Positions 44,101 through 57,372 of a stretch of DNA of 64,000 nt are shown one piece after another. The first letter of the stretch is position 1. Every line of letters begins with the position of its first letter. The notes below the pieces were generated by a model that saw only the letters and a program-made list of their open reading frames with translations, ran no database searches and had not been told where the DNA came from. The DNA is from Trametopsis cervina (Eukaryota > Basidiomycota > Agaricomycetes > Polyporales > Irpicaceae), in NCBI GenBank assembly GCA_022385755.1, contig MU278352.1, positions 868,001-932,000 of the forward strand. Reading direction: 5' to 3'. The translations under genes and the position numbers were made by a program.

Positions 44101-47100
44101 CGGACGTCAGGGCGAGCCGCTGTAGTAGCTGCATGATTCCTGACTTCCGGTATCGCGCTGCTTGTAATCTGCTCATGAGAAACTGTAATATCAGAGTATG
44201 GGGGATAAGTTGTCGCTGCGCCGCCTTGATGGCATGCTGAATGGATGCGCTGTCAGAGGGACTGTATTCAACAGGATGGTAAAAGGGATCTGAATAACTG
44301 AGCCCAATTAACACATCAGCATTCGCAAAGTGTGGTTGAAATGACATGAAATACTTTAGGGCACTCGAGAATATACCCTTCTCTTGCTTGATTGTACCTA
44401 TCCACGAAGTGGTAATCTCTGACAAGATGGCGATCTCATATTCGGGCTGTTCTGAGATCACCCAAGACCACGTTTCTACTCCGGTAGATATTGCTGCTGA
44501 GGTGAAGGCTTCAAAGGGCAGCGTGACGAGATGGTGAAGCAGTTCACGGTGACACTACGTGACGATACTCAGCATCTCCCTATGGTGATAGATGAGGAAA
44601 CTCACCCATTTCAAGTCAATAATCGTGGACGAGCAGCGGAAGAGGAGTCGTTTGAGATCTTGCACCGTCAGAGTGCTCTTTTTCTCCGAAATCTCCTTTG
44701 TAGCCTCGGCCATTCGTCGAGCGAGCCTATCGAGCTCATGAAGCGTGACCTCGGGTCCTTCTCTGCTAGGGTCTGAAAACTAATTTATTTCCGACCAATT
44801 TAATGTAGAGAGTGACACGAACCTAACACGCGCGACAGGCGGAAGCCTGAAGTCTCACCAGAGAAATACGCCTTGGATACCAATTGAGCAGCTGCCACTC
44901 TTGCACGGTCGCGCGTTGGCGGTAACATTTTAGATAATGAGGCTATGTTTAATGTTTAGGGAACCTGTGGAGAATCGCAGATGGATATCTTACCGAGTCG
45001 TCTGTCAATAGGACCGAACGCCTTAACGAATTCTAAGGCGACTGATGGCCCGAGATCAGATGGCTCTGCCAAAGATACAGCTTGATGCAAGCTCAGATAG
45101 TTCTTGACAGGCAATTGTTAACAGAGAATAATTATTCTTGGTATTGAGATCACCTGTAGGGTTGCATGCAGCTCCACCGGAGCGCGCCCTAGGGCAAGCT
45201 CGAACCAAGCGTTCGAGTCTCGTAGAAGTTGCGAAAGCATCTCGTTACGAGCTGTGTAATCGTCTGTTAACTGTAGAGTGAGCTCTAAACGGTCGGAGCT
45301 GAAGGTATACACAGTATTGTCCTGCGTCAAGGAACTCAGCAAAGGAGTTGATCTCATTTCAACCCTAACTCACCTCATCAATGAACTCGTTGTCACAAGC
45401 CCGTCGGAGTAACGTCAACGTCTCCAGGATGGCAAAGACTAAGGGAGGGTTACAGGTCAACGAAGGGAAAGAAGTGATAAGTCGGTTGATGTATTTTGAT
45501 GCGACATCCCTTGCTCTGGAGATACGGTGAGTACTGGCGATCAGCAAGCTGCGTAACTCCGAAGAGAGGCTGTCTGGGAGTGCTTGCTTGGCTGCAAGCT
45601 CATTCAAGTCAATAACGCATTCCCGAATAACCTGTTAGCAGTGAGTAAGAAATAGAGATTAGTTGTGTAATAATGTACCTTTTCTGCTACAGCCTCCATA
45701 CACTGAACAAGGTTGACATTCTTGTTGAGAGTATTGTTGACAAAGTATGTGACCAAGGAAGCAGGTAGCCCTGAGCCAGAGCGGAATCTCTCGATGTCAT
45801 GCATGGCCAGCAAGAAGATGATTTGGCCGGGAAGAAGCCCTCTAATCTCGCTGTAGCGGAGAGCAATGTGTTTGATCAAAAGGTCTCTATGCCTGTGAAT
45901 AATCTGTTGACGCCTGTCAGCCTGTGTTATCATACGGGAATAGAACTCTGACAGTTTCCGCATATTCCTTTCGTATCACTGGATTATATTCCAGATCGCT
46001 CACGATGGTGTCATGAGCCTCTTCAAGGACAATCGGCGGGGTTCTGGCAGCAATTCTGGACATAGTGGGCCTTTTCCAGCTCATTGCCAGTTGGTCTGTC
46101 TCGTCAACAGACGTGAACTGGAATAGAACACATAGGAACCACATATTACGGAACAAGGTAGTGAGTGCTGGCGAAGTATTGGCCTGATTATCCGGGTGAG
46201 CGAGCAAGGCATCGATGGGAAGTAGCAGAGAGGCCAATTCTTCGGTGAGATCTTCGACCTATACGGTTCAGCGTGAGCATCTAATTTGAAGAACGAAGGC
46301 AGGGCCTACTTTTACGCCATCGTTGGCCACTACTGCATTCTGAATTGCGACACCCTTGTCGCAGAAGAGTGTCAAGAGCTCCGTCAGATACATCTCGTAT
46401 AGTTCAGGTCGACGCCGCAGATCCTGCGCCAGCCGCGTCTGAGCTGCAAGAACCTGTCGCAAGCTCGACGTCAGCGGTAATGAGAGCACGTCTAATACAC
46501 TATACCTGATTGTTTGAGAACCGTTGATCGCCACGATTAGCAGAGCGATTGATAATGGAGAATGATTTAATGATATCAGCGAATGAGCTTTGTGGAGCTT
46601 CGAGAGCGAGGTCGACCAAGTTATAGGCGATAGCGGCTTCAACTGCAGGGTCCGCAGACCGCAATCTTTGCAGCAGCATAGACACAGTCAAACGCGTCAC
46701 CTGGCCCCATGTCAATCTTCGATATTAGGAGCGAGGTGGATAAATGAAAACCAACCTCTTCGTTTCGGAACTCCAAAGCCAAACGCGTCACGACCGAGAT
46801 AGTGCTCATACCTACGAGTCTCTTCTCATCATCTGTGAGTCCTCGCAGACCACTTTCCAGGGAATACAATGTCGCCATATCCGAAGACTCCGACAACGAG
46901 TTGTGCAAACTGTTGGTCGCATCGAATGGATCCTTGCTGGTTGCAGCAATCTGGTTCAAGAGAGAGTACATGTATGACATGATAAGCTCATCTCCAGGCG
47001 CAAGCTATCAGAATGATTGTGTCAGCGAATATCCAGAAGTGTGATGTGACCACTCACGTCAACACATAGGGCCAAGCACTTAGCTGCGGCGACCAGAGGA

Positions 47101-48741
47101 GGAGTTCGATATGACCCAAGAGCGAACTCGAACTCAAATATAGGCAACGGCGACGTTACAAATCGGCGAAGGTGGGCAGCCATTTTGGCTGCGTGTTCAG
47201 GGAAACTGACAAAAAACGCGCGCTTCAGTATACATTCCCACCAGCATGGAGTGAGCGGGACTCACTTCCGTACGATAATGGCTGTGGCTTTCATTGCTGC
47301 TTCCTGTACAAGATTATCACTAACAGGGGAATCCTCGCTCAGTAAAAGCTGGATACGGGAGAAAAGGCTGTTGTCGAGGGTACCAAAAGCAGCTGAGCAG
47401 ACTGCAGCCAGTTTCTATAATACATGTTAGGATGAATAAAGCACTCGACGGACACAACTGCTCACGAGACTCTCAGACATCGTTTCCCAGGCGTAGCTAT
47501 CTTCTGAAGGCTCCGTATCCATTTCTTCAATTTGCACCAGAAGGTTGGTGAAGCACTGCATCGCATAACTTAGAGTCTCCTGCACGGTCGCCACAGATAC
47601 ATCATTGAGGGACAATTGGCTTGAGACAGGCTCCGCAAGTAAACTCTGCCATGCTTTATTAGCTGCCTCGGCCTCAACAAACTCCTTAGGCACATGAGAA
47701 ACCGATGCAGCTCTCGGAATCAGGGCTTGGGCGAGGATGGTCCACTGAGCTTCCAGGACACAGCACACAATGAAATATCCACTGAGAGGCCTACCACGGT
47801 GGATATATCGGGCAAGGAAAGTCTGAATGAATAAAACTCCTTCAGGGTCTTCTTCTGCAGCACGTAAAACATCCATGAGTAGACGGTTGAGGCCTTCAAC
47901 GACCTCAGCGGAGAACAGTCTGTTCAGATGTATCGCGAGACTGGACCACTCGTCCAGTGTCCATGGAAAGGGCATTGAGATAATTGCACGGTATAGACCG
48001 TGGAAGCATGGTGCGAAGAGTGAAAGTATGTCAGCGGCTGTAACAATTACACCTATCAGTCATGAAAAATGCAGTTGCCGCTACACTCACATGTTGCGCT
48101 CTGTAGCATCTGCACTATGCGGTTAACAAATGTGACCAGGGCACTGACACATGCTTGACGATGCTCCGGGTGCACAGCAGCTATACGGAGAAGGGCGGAG
48201 ACAGTAGCAAAAACTAGCTGATCTGGTGACGACCATGCTACGGTAGACATATGTATAAGAGGATACCTTTCAAATCTCTAATGACATGCTGCACTCACTA
48301 TCCCAGGCCAAGCATTTGTCAAAGTCGATATGGGGTATGTCTCGCAAGATGTCAATCAAGACGGGTACCGTTTCTGTGACGTGGGCATTTGGTAGATTGA
48401 CAGCAAGTTCTGCGAAGCCGATGTTGCATTGCACTCGGGAGTACGACTGTAGTTGTGATGAGCGCATAACCAATGTTTTGTCCTCGCGATTCGCACCATG
48501 AATACTCGCTCCGACTGTTCTTCGTCATTCTTTCCGGACACAACGCGCGTTTCTACCTGCGAGGTGACGAGATCAATAGAAATATCCAAGGTGCCATTCT
48601 CATTTTCGTCTTTGGCGCGTCCAATATTCTCGGCGAGGTCTGAAAGAATGAGCTGGTGTATGTCCAACTCGAGGCTTAGTACCACCAGGCTCGGTCAGTT
48701 GTCAAAGATGACCCCAATCCACAGGTCACCCACAAGTCCAT
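41156..48741 (-). CDS. STT4: Phosphatidylinositol 4-kinase (STT4 type)
   Basis: A very large multi-exon gene. The start is ATG 48741: [20 protein letters not shown], where a short first exon joins over an intron and matches the family N-terminus. A long helical-repeat region follows (about 42800-48700), then the PIK helical domain and the kinase domain: [16 protein letters not shown] near 42480, [20 protein letters not shown] near 42200, catalytic loop [20 protein letters not shown] near 41830-41890 with DFGFLFDI over the next junction, and HEMVVLMGG near 41565. The end is YDEFQR|LQNG|IPYK then TAG at 41156. Stt4 makes PI4P at the plasma membrane and supports cell-wall and actin signalling. 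The predicted length, near 1,900 residues, is normal for the family. Internal borders were not all resolved. Confidence 0.94.
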
Positions 48742-49089
48742 TCTTCAAACAACGTATTTCAGCCTGCAGCCCTGTCGCTATTGTGAGCTTCGCTGTAATG
48801 GGTATATGGGTTTGTGTAAGTGCAGAGTTGTGATAAGTGCTGCGCTGAATCGCAACGGACGTGCTCCAAGACATGGGCGCCAAAACAGCGGACCGCAGTG
48901 CCGACGAAATGAAGTCTATTACAAGCAACAACAGTATCATTACAACGAATGAGCCCAATTTACACCACTAATGCAATATCATACATATACCTACATACTG
49001 TGTCGCGTAAATCCTATAAAATCCATGTGTTCAGGATACTTATTATTTACGATATAGATAGGCATTCGTGTACATGCTAGAACGCGAGA
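48742..49089. other. Spacer STT4-CreC
   Basis: About 350 bp between two same-strand genes: promoter of STT4 and 3' UTR of creC. An open frame crossing it on the minus strand has no recognisable domain and overlaps the first intron of STT4. No extra gene is supported. Confidence 0.45.
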
Positions 49090-51376
49090 TCAGCCAATAA
49101 AGTCTGTGTCCAAGTACATCCGGCCTGTACTGCTACCACGGCCTTTCAGATGGCGCGGATGAGCCGAAAGAGGTCGGATCCACAGTTTGACCAAGCCAAC
49201 CTTGTTTGCTGTGAAGATACCTCTAGAAAAGAACTGTATGTCGGTGGTTAAATCACCATCGAGAGTTTTCACCTGAAGCAGTGTCAGCAATGACTGAATG
49301 GTGAGTTGATACGACGCACCAGGACTGGTTGCAAGACTGCAACCTCATTGCGGGTAGGCGCAGGATGAAACCGCGGGACTGTCGTGTCAGCGCCAGGTAT
49401 GCCGAGGTACAACGTTGATTCCCCTCTACGGCGAGCCAAGGACAAATTGGATGTCATGGATAACCGCTGTTGGTGTGTAGCCTACGGATACAGCGGTCAA
49501 ATAATTTGTAGCCACGGAAGAACCTCTCGCACTCACTTTCGGCCGATGGAGAGCACCACTGGAGAAATCCCACTGGGAGTACATGTAATCATCGTCTGCA
49601 GTGTCACTACGTGCAGCAGCGCTGCTTACCAGAATAATTTTGTTATCCTCTCCTACGCTGCCGAACCGATATGTGCGACCGTCACAACGAATATCGTCAA
49701 AAGCGACAGCGGTCACAAAGGAGGAATGCCCCTGGCATCGTGCGATAACGCGTTGTTCCCAAGGAGAATATATTGTAACGAGATCGTCTTGTCCACCTGT
49801 CTATCATACAAATGAGTATGTGCGTTCCGCAGGGTCCCATACATACGTACCAAGATGTATCGGCCATCCGGTGACCACGCTACGCAAGTCAATGCGCCGA
49901 AGTATGATGCATAACAATCGACCAGTCTGGTGAACATCTTCAGTGACCGGGTCTAGTTGAGCGACCTGTCTGTACCCACTGCTCTGCAACGGCATCGATG
50001 ATCCTTAAACAGCCGTCTTCCGATATGGCTGCTACATATTTTACGTCTGGAGAGAAAACGAAATCTGCTGGAAAAGTTGGTATGCTATACGCGTTCATTG
50101 AAGGAAGGGTTCACGGACCGACGATCTTTTTCTTTGATACTCTCCAATGGCTTACTGGATTCTTCGGAGTCTTGTCCTTATCCTTATCTTTGCCGCCGGG
50201 ATGAGGTGAGGCAATCGCGGCAGGATGCCATGGAGGCATGGTAACATAGATGGAGTCTAATGGGTTCCAGAGTCCATCCTGAGAATCCGAGGATTCACTC
50301 CCATTTGTAATTGGCGGGGATAAGACCACGGTGCTCGGCTCTTTCGCAATGAACGTGCCATCTTCACGCTCTTTGTCATACAGCACCATCGTGCCGTCGG
50401 TGTGTGCAACCAAAAATAGGTTGGGGGAGGATGGCACCCAACGTATAGCAGAACAGGGCGCGTTGCATATGCGGCCCTTGGTCCTCGTCAGCGTATCGGC
50501 CCGACTCGTTAAACATTTTATCGTACCTGTTTATTTATCCGACCATACCGTGAGGTAACGGGGTCTGTGGCTGGTATGAAGGCTGGCTGCTCGAAGTTCG
50601 TGCGGAAACGAGCACTTACCGAACCATAATATATCACCCGTAGAAAATCCTATGATAACGTCTATCCGATCTGAAGTGACTGTTGTTGTATTAACGTCGT
50701 GGCAGGTAGGATACGCGGAGAAAAATATCTTCGCGAGAGGGTCCTGGCCGGGCAATTAGTCAGTTGGTATCATTCAATGGACGGGATATGACGGACGTAC
50801 TTTCGCCTTAGACCCCACTTCAGCCCAAATGAATGACTTCCCGGAGTTGTAGAATAAGAATGTGGTTTCCCCTTGCTTAGATTGTAATGTTCTAGTCAAG
50901 TTATCGACGTTCTGTACTCGAGTAATGAACGTAGATGATGTCGTCCGCATGTTGTGTTTGGGCCTGACTATAGACTTCTTCTTGCCGCCTTGCGCCGGCG
51001 AGTGGGAGAAGATGGTATTAAGTTGATCATGTGTGAGCACAGGAGTCGGGACACTGTCCGGCGACGTCGAGATTTCTGGAGAAGGTGCATCGTCTGGTGT
51101 TTCACTGCTTGATACACTGAGACCGTCTTCGCGCTGCTCCTTCCCTGGGAGCAGTTTGTCCTTCTTATCTTTCTCCCTGTTTCCGCCCAGCAGCTGTGAC
51201 AATACTTGTGAATTGGCCGCCTTGGATGCCACGAACTTGAGAGTGATTGTCTTGATCTGGGTAGGGTATACGATGGGAGATGCGTTGACGGTATGTACGC
51301 CCAGCAGACTGTGCTTATGCTCTTCGGTCACGGAATAGACACCTTCTGGAGCGACGAAGGTTGATTCATTCTCCAT
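49090..51376 (-). CDS. creC: WD40 protein CreC (WDR20/DMWD family)
   Basis: A multi-exon gene from ATG 51376 (MENESTFVAPEGVYSVTEEH) to the stop at 49090. Order: an N-terminal domain with a Ser/Pro/Asp linker (SVSSSETPDDAPSPE), SAYPTCHDVNTTTVTSDRID, then WD repeats with GFSTGDILWF, AHTDGTMVLYDKERED, VFSPDVKYVAAISEDGCLRI, TCVAWSPDGRYIL, CQGHSSFVTAVAFDD and FGSVGEDNKIILWDF. The C-terminal part holds VAVLQPVLVKTLDGDLTTDI and VKLWIRP. In Aspergillus CreC binds the deubiquitinase CreB in carbon catabolite repression; the human counterparts WDR20 and DMWD activate USP12/46. The gene is head-to-head with the BCKDH E1-beta gene. Confidence 0.92.
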
Positions 51377-51545
51377 AGTTCATCGCTCGACTGCACGGGA
51401 ACCAAGCAGAGTGAGCGGCAGGTGTGTAGACGGGATAGGCGGCAGTCACGTCGTGGTCCGAGACAAGCAGTGAACGGTAATGTGACCTCTGCTCCGAGCG
51501 GATCTTGCGAGTGGGAGCATCCGAACCGTTTGTCTCTCGACTCTC
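51377..51545. promoter_or_regulatory. Divergent promoter region creC/BCKDH E1-beta
   Basis: Only 169 bp separate the two start codons, so promoters and 5' UTRs must overlap or adjoin. No canonical TATA box was seen. Both products relate to carbon or amino-acid catabolism, so shared control is plausible but only inferred. Confidence 0.4.
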
Positions 51546-53197
51546 ATGTTCTCCGCAAGAGTTTCGAGGCTCTCGCAGAGGAGACTCGCACTATTCAAGG
51601 TAAGGGTTCAGCCTTCTTCCACTCTATTCATTACTTTGCCTACGAAATCATGCTAGAAGAAGTGCCCAAGTCGCTTCCAGTCCACCGCTCCGGAACCGCC
51701 GCCCGCGGGCGGCCATTTACCGTCCATCGCCACCTCCTCGTACCTTCGGACGACGCGAGACTCTTCACTACGCTCGCAAGGGATACGTTGGGCAGATGGA
51801 GAAAATGACAATTCTACAGGATCTGTCATGGCAGGCCGTGAGACACGCAAAATGAACGTATACCAGGCCGTACGGGACGCCATGAGGTATGTCATCACTA
51901 CTTAGTCTCACACTCTCCGTCTTACGCCCTGTGCAGTATCGCCCTTATGAAAGACGAGACAGCCGTCGTGTTCGGCGAAGATGTCTCGTTTGGAGGCGTG
52001 TTCAGATGCACAATGGGCCTGGCAGAGGAATTCGGTACCGTGTATGCTCCAGCCACCCGGAATACACATCTAATACACAACTACGCACAGGCCGGGAACG
52101 TGTCTTCAACACGCCATTGACGGAACAAGGTATCGCTGGCTTTGGCATTGGGCTAGCATCCATGGGTCACACCGCTATTGCGGAGATCCAGTTCGCTGAT
52201 TACATCTTCCCGGCCTTTGACCAGGTGAGTGCATATTTCCAATGTTGCGGGTGGCGAAACGCTTACATGCCAGCAGATTGTGAATGAGGCTGCCAAACAC
52301 AGATTTAGGTCTGGTGGCCAGTATGGAGTTGGCTCCCTAACCATCCGATGTCCCACAATGAGTGTCGGACACGGTGGCTTGTACCACTCCCAGAGTCCAG
52401 AGGGCTATTTCATGGGTGCATCTGGTATAAAAGTACGTTATATACAAATGTGTCATACTCCGAATCTCAATGTTTTAACGTCGACAGGTTGTCATCCCCC
52501 GCTCGCCTGTACAGGCGAAAGGCCTGCTACTCGGTTCCATCAGAGACCCGAACCCCGTCATATTCATGGAACCCAAGATTCTCTACCGTTCTGCTGGTTT
52601 GTTCCCACCGTCGCCTCTTCCGTGGTCATATGTATCTCACATCCGCTCTTGTGACTTCATCCAGTCGAACAGGTTCCTATTGACGACTACGAGCTCCCCC
52701 TCGGCAAAGCGGAACTTCTAACCCACGGAAACGATCTAACAGTCCTGACCTGGGGCACCCCCGTCTATCACTGCGAAGCCGCATTGCATATGCTTGCCTC
52801 TCCTCCAGAAGCCCTCGCCCCTCATGTACCCGCCTCCGTTCGTTCCGCCAAAGTTGAACTCATCGACCTGCGCACAATCCTGCCATGGGACGTCGAGACT
52901 ATCACAGAGAGCGTGCGTCGTACTGGTAGGTTGGTGATTGTGCATGAAGCAAGTATGACGGGTGGTGTGGGAGGCGAGATCGCGGCGGAGATCCAGAAGC
53001 GGTGCTTCTTGAAGCTGAATGCGCCAGTGAGGCGGGTCACAGGATGGGAGTGAGTCATTCCTATTTTGTCGCCAATGCTAACAGGTCTGAACGTCCATCG
53101 CATTTCTAGCACACCCGTACCGATGCAGTACGAGAAGTTCTACATTCCAGACGCTCTCAGGATACTTGACGCCATGGTTGAGACCTTGACATATTGA
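51546..53197 (+). CDS. Branched-chain 2-oxoacid dehydrogenase E1 subunit beta
   Basis: A multi-exon gene from ATG 51546. The N-terminus [18 protein letters not shown], followed by more Arg/Ser-rich sequence after the first intron, looks like a mitochondrial targeting peptide. Conserved blocks: [130 protein letters not shown] and [17 protein letters not shown], then [13 protein letters not shown]. This is the thiamine-diphosphate E1 beta subunit of the complex that decarboxylates ketoacids from Val, Leu and Ile in the matrix. The sequence resembles the branched-chain enzyme more than pyruvate dehydrogenase E1-beta. It is convergent with the MFS gene. Confidence 0.95.
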
Positions 53198-53585
53198 GGC
53201 CTCTAAGGCACGGACTTAATCAACACAAGACACTGCACAACGACTGGAGATGTTTATCATGTATTATAGCTTTTGATGTCGAACACACTTTTATACCCGT
53301 GAGGGATACAGATACTGCTTGTGATGTTGTTATTATGCAGAGAAGAATGTACAACAGTAATAATGCGTCGGTATATGATGCACGTGAAGGTAAATAAAAC
53401 ACATTATACGTGAAGTGTGTCTCTAGTCGTGAGATGTAATGAAGGTATCATGGCCAGAATTACTACTAAGGTATTTCTATATATAGATGCATGATGAAGA
53501 AGTCCGTTGTTGCAGATGTGAGGAGCGTAACGATGATGGTGTGGAAACTGAGTACAAGGACTGGGCAAGCGAGAGGGTAACAGGT
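53198..53585. other. Convergent spacer BCKDH E1-beta-MFS transporter
   Basis: About 390 bp of presumed 3' UTRs, AT-rich near 53310-53400. No gene is supported. Confidence 0.45.
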
Positions 53586-55587
53586 TTATGCCGAGGTGGC
53601 ACGTTTCGATTTTGACCGGATGACCTTTCCATATCGGTAGAACAAGAACGGTATGGGGATCTATCACAAGTGTATAAGTATCCACGATATGTTTTATGAA
53701 GCTTTGAAGTAAACTCACCATAGCAAGGGAGATGAATGCCCACACACTCGCAGCCCAACCATTCCCAAGGTTATGGTACATCGCCGTGATGAACAGCGGC
53801 ATCGCAGCACCAGACCCAGAACGTACGACCGTCTTTGCAGCCAGGGCAGAGGCGACGTAACCCGGGAAGGCGTCGATGATGTACGCGTTGGCGGAGAAGT
53901 AGATGATAACCATACCGAAACCGAAGGGTATACCAGAGCTGACGGGGCCAACCCAGTTACCGCCTCCAGGCATAACTGCTCCTGGACTCGTCCAGCCGAA
54001 GATGAACAGAGCTGAGATGCGAGATGAGCGAGGGAACATGATAAGAGGAAGATACGAAAACTTACAGATAGGAACCCAGATCGAGCCAATCATCATGCCG
54101 ACGAGACGATCTTCAGGCTCGGCTTTGCCGCCCTTTTCCGATGCGCGACGCATGTAGTCCTTCTGTAGGAAAGGCATAACGGCGAGAGCGATGGCGAGAC
54201 CGATCCAGACGGAGATGAACGTCAGGCCAACGATACCGTCGTTCCAGTGATAGTTTTCTCCGAAGACAACAGGGAAACTGAAGAAGAAGGCGTACAAGAG
54301 GCCATAGATGAGGGCGATGTAGAGTGAAAGGAGGAGGAGAATGGGTTCAGTGAGGAGCATTTCTGAAGAGATAGGATGAGTATGACTCTCCATGATGTGC
54401 GACAGATAAGTGACTTACGGAATGGTCGGATGAGGGTGTCCTGCATCATTTGAGAGAACGGAACCTTGAACAATTCCTGTTCGGTACAGATGTTGTTGTC
54501 TCCGGTCTCCGCCCTGAGCGCAGCAGCTCTTCTCTTGAGGATGACGGGTGCATATGTCTCCGGGATAGTAGCCTTGAAGAGTAACATAACTCCGGCGAAG
54601 ATCAGGTTCACCCAGAACATCCAGTGCCATCCAACAGTCTCTCCGACGAATCCACCGACGATGGGGCCGAGTACGGGTCCGCCGTATGGTGCGGCAGCGA
54701 ACAGCGCGATGGCAAAGCCACGCTCTTCGTTATCCCATATGTCTGATATGGTACCGCCGGCGAGAGTAAGGGGTGAGGAGGCGAAGATACCACAGAAGAA
54801 ACGACAGATGAGCAGGGTCTGAATGTTCTTTGCGACGGCGCATGGGATGATAAATATGACATAAATTATGCCAGGAACGATCCAGATGGCTCGGCGACCG
54901 ATGATCTCACTCTGGAATAAAATGTGAGTTGAGTTAGAAGGAGGAAGAGGGTAAAGATGCTTACTATGGGTGACCATATCAGGGGACCGAGACCAAAACC
55001 GACAACCATAAGCGAAACGCTCAGTGCAATGACGACATCACCGACATGAAACTGTCGCTGCAGGTCTTCGAAGTCACCGGTAACGACAGAAGATGCGAAG
55101 GCAACTTCAACGACAGACATAGCGCAGACAAAGGTGATATCTGAGAGAAGCAATGTCAATGCAAGTTCGCACAGTAGAAGGGAAAGTACTTACACCACTT
55201 GTACAGTTTTGAGTAATTCCTCGGATCCTGGGGATCGTTGGGAACGAATGTCACAAGCTTGACGTCTTTGAGCCCTTTGGCCTTCTCCGGGTCTTCCAGA
55301 ACATGAGGAGGATGGTGCGGGTCATGAGAGGGTATCGGTCGCAAAGCTTTGGAGGCGGGAACAAAACCAGACGGTGAGACTACACGGTACTCATCCGTCA
55401 TTCCACCCTCTTCGATATCCGTACTTTGGAACGGAAAACTGATATCGGCCGCATTGGGATCGTGCATTGGAGGCGTCATCGGCATAGGTGCTTCGCCCTC
55501 ATCTTCTAGCGAATGGCTGGGAGACGATGAACGTTTGACGTCGTCGCTACCTATTATGGTGGAGGTGGTACTATCGGGAGTGTCCAT
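53586..55587 (-). CDS. MFS transporter (DHA1 drug/polyamine:H+ antiporter type)
   Basis: A multi-exon gene from ATG 55587 (MDTPDSTTSTIIGSDD). A cytosolic N-terminal part of about 140 residues, rich in acidic residues and Pro, ends in FVPNDPQDPRNYSKLYKW, the usual lead into the first membrane helix in fungal DHA1 proteins. Twelve helices follow; seen motifs include SLMVVGFGLGPLIWSP (with SEIIGRRAIW, motif A), ICRFFCGIFASSPLTLAGG, AAAPYGGPVLGPIVGGFVGE (antiporter motif C type) and FWVNLIFAGVM. A cytosolic loop (TIPETYAPVILKRRAAALR) separates the halves. The last exon reads PIPFLFYRYGKVIRSKSKRA to the stop at 53586. Substrates cannot be told; Tpo1/Flr1-like relatives export drugs and polyamines. 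Confidence 0.92.
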
Positions 55588-55695
55588 GATCAGAACGCGG
55601 GACGAAAACAGGGAAGTGGGAGGAGCGGAGGAGGGTGGCTGAGCTGAGCCCTGTGAGGGATGATTGGGATGCAGAAACCTCCAGAGTACGCAGTA

Positions 55696-55703
55696 TATTT
55701 ATA
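55696..55703 (-). promoter_or_regulatory. TATA-box candidate of the MFS gene
   Basis: The minus strand reads TATAAATA here, about 110 bp before the start codon at 55587. This is a good match to a TATA box and in a plausible position, allowing for a short 5' UTR. Stress-responsive transporter genes often have TATA promoters. Confidence 0.5.
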
Positions 55704-57230
55704 CATGCTGAAGGCGGAGGGTTGCGGGACATAGGCTTCATGAGTGAGAAGAGCGGCCACAGATTTCGGACGAACAAGACGCATTTCGCGACACGCTCCT
55801 TAGCGTTACTGCAGAAGTGGCAGGCCGCGCTTGATTACTGCACCGGGCTGATGGCATCTGGCGCGTGCGATCTCGGATGGGGACGGAAAGAAGGCTCGGG
55901 TGAACCGGGAAAACCAGCGACCAATCGCGTCTCGTCGCTCAAGTTGCAAAGCTTCGTCCGAAAACCGCTGCCCGATGGATTTTGAAGGTAGGACTCGCGC
56001 ATCCACCCCGTCTTGAGCCCGTCCCTGTCCTAGGCGACTGCTCGACTTATCGATGCTACTAGCGGTCACTAGCTCATGACGAATGCCGATTGTTCGTCGT
56101 AATGCTGATTCGCCAGGCAAGGGCAAGCACGGTGTGCGGTGGTTTAGCGCTAGCGCCACGAAGGTGTCGGGACAGCGCGGCCGGAGATTGAGATAGGTCG
56201 GACTCAGCCTATCGCACACCAGTACCGTCAAGCGGAACGCTTCTCGTCCTATTGGTCGCTCAATAAGCAGGAGTCGTGCGACACTTCCCGCAGGAGCGCT
56301 CCCTCAGCAAAGCCGTAGTAGCACGATAAGAATGGTACTTGGTAACACTCCGCGCCCAGCTTATTCTCGTTATCAGCCCTATCGGACAGTGATAGTATGG
56401 TAGAGAAGTATCGCGCAATGAACTCCATTCGCAAAAGTGAGCAACCGCTAATATTTTGTCACCGAGAAATAGCTGATCTTTCCTTGTCGCCAAATAGATT
56501 CAGCGCAATCTGCATCGCATAACTTTGAGCCAAATAGCATGCTGTCCTAAAGAAAGAGAAGACAGCTCATCTTTCTTCGGTGTGTACGACAATATCGACA
56601 CGGCTTACGCCACCTAAAAGGCGCCCCAGTGCTCTGGCCGTTCAGGGTCATGAGCTGTCGGGCCCTAGCAGCAAGCGACGAAACTGCCCAAGCCTGGTTG
56701 CGCAGCCCCGTAACACTCTTTAGGTCTTTATCTGGGACAACTCTGGTGTATCATGGCAAGGTACCGATGCTCAGTGTCCACGGCCAAATGTGGTCGAATT
56801 CCGCACCCCCGGAATCTGAATCGTGCCTGCCGTCAACGGACGGATGAACAAGTGTCGCGAGCGCAGGCCTTCAGTGAAGGAACCAAAATGGTTGCAAACT
56901 CTCTGTGTGCTACGTCACCAGAAATCGAACGGCCACCGCGTACCCCTGACCACGAGGCCCTTATTCTCGTGCTCCCTTGGACCCCTTGTCAGTACCTCTC
57001 GCAAGCACAATGTAAAGTACCCGTTGCTATATCTGATATGGCCACATAAAATTGTAGGAACCGCCACATATGTAGCCTCCGATATCAGCACGTGCATGAC
57101 GGCTGGGAGACGCTCCGATGGCCATGCCGCCCGTAGCCATACCTTCGCAGCATTCTCTTTGTATGATTGAAAGCCGATTGTGCCACACCTTGGCCATGTC
57201 AGGGTCGCTCTCTGGCCGCCTCTCTGAGGA

Positions 57231-57238
57231 TTTATAAG
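57231..57238 (+). promoter_or_regulatory. TATA-like element upstream of the acidic-protein gene
   Basis: TTTATAAG about 140 bp before the start codon at 57373, followed by pyrimidine-rich sequence near 57290-57320 that may include the transcription start. The match is moderate. Confidence 0.35.
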
Positions 57239-57372
57239 ATGGCCGTTGTTGGGATTTTACATCCTCGCGCTGCCTCTCAACTCATATTATTTTCTTCATC
57301 ACTCTCTCCATCTCGGCCCATACCCATTTTAATCCTGGCTCACGTCGTGAAACTCCGGACTGACCTGTCACC

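Larger units (their letters stand above)
55588..57372. other. Divergent spacer MFS transporter-acidic protein
   Basis: About 1.8 kb that must contain two promoters. TATA-like elements are seen near each gene and are listed separately. Frames on either strand (for example near 55810-56230) show no domain. Nothing else is supported. Confidence 0.4.
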
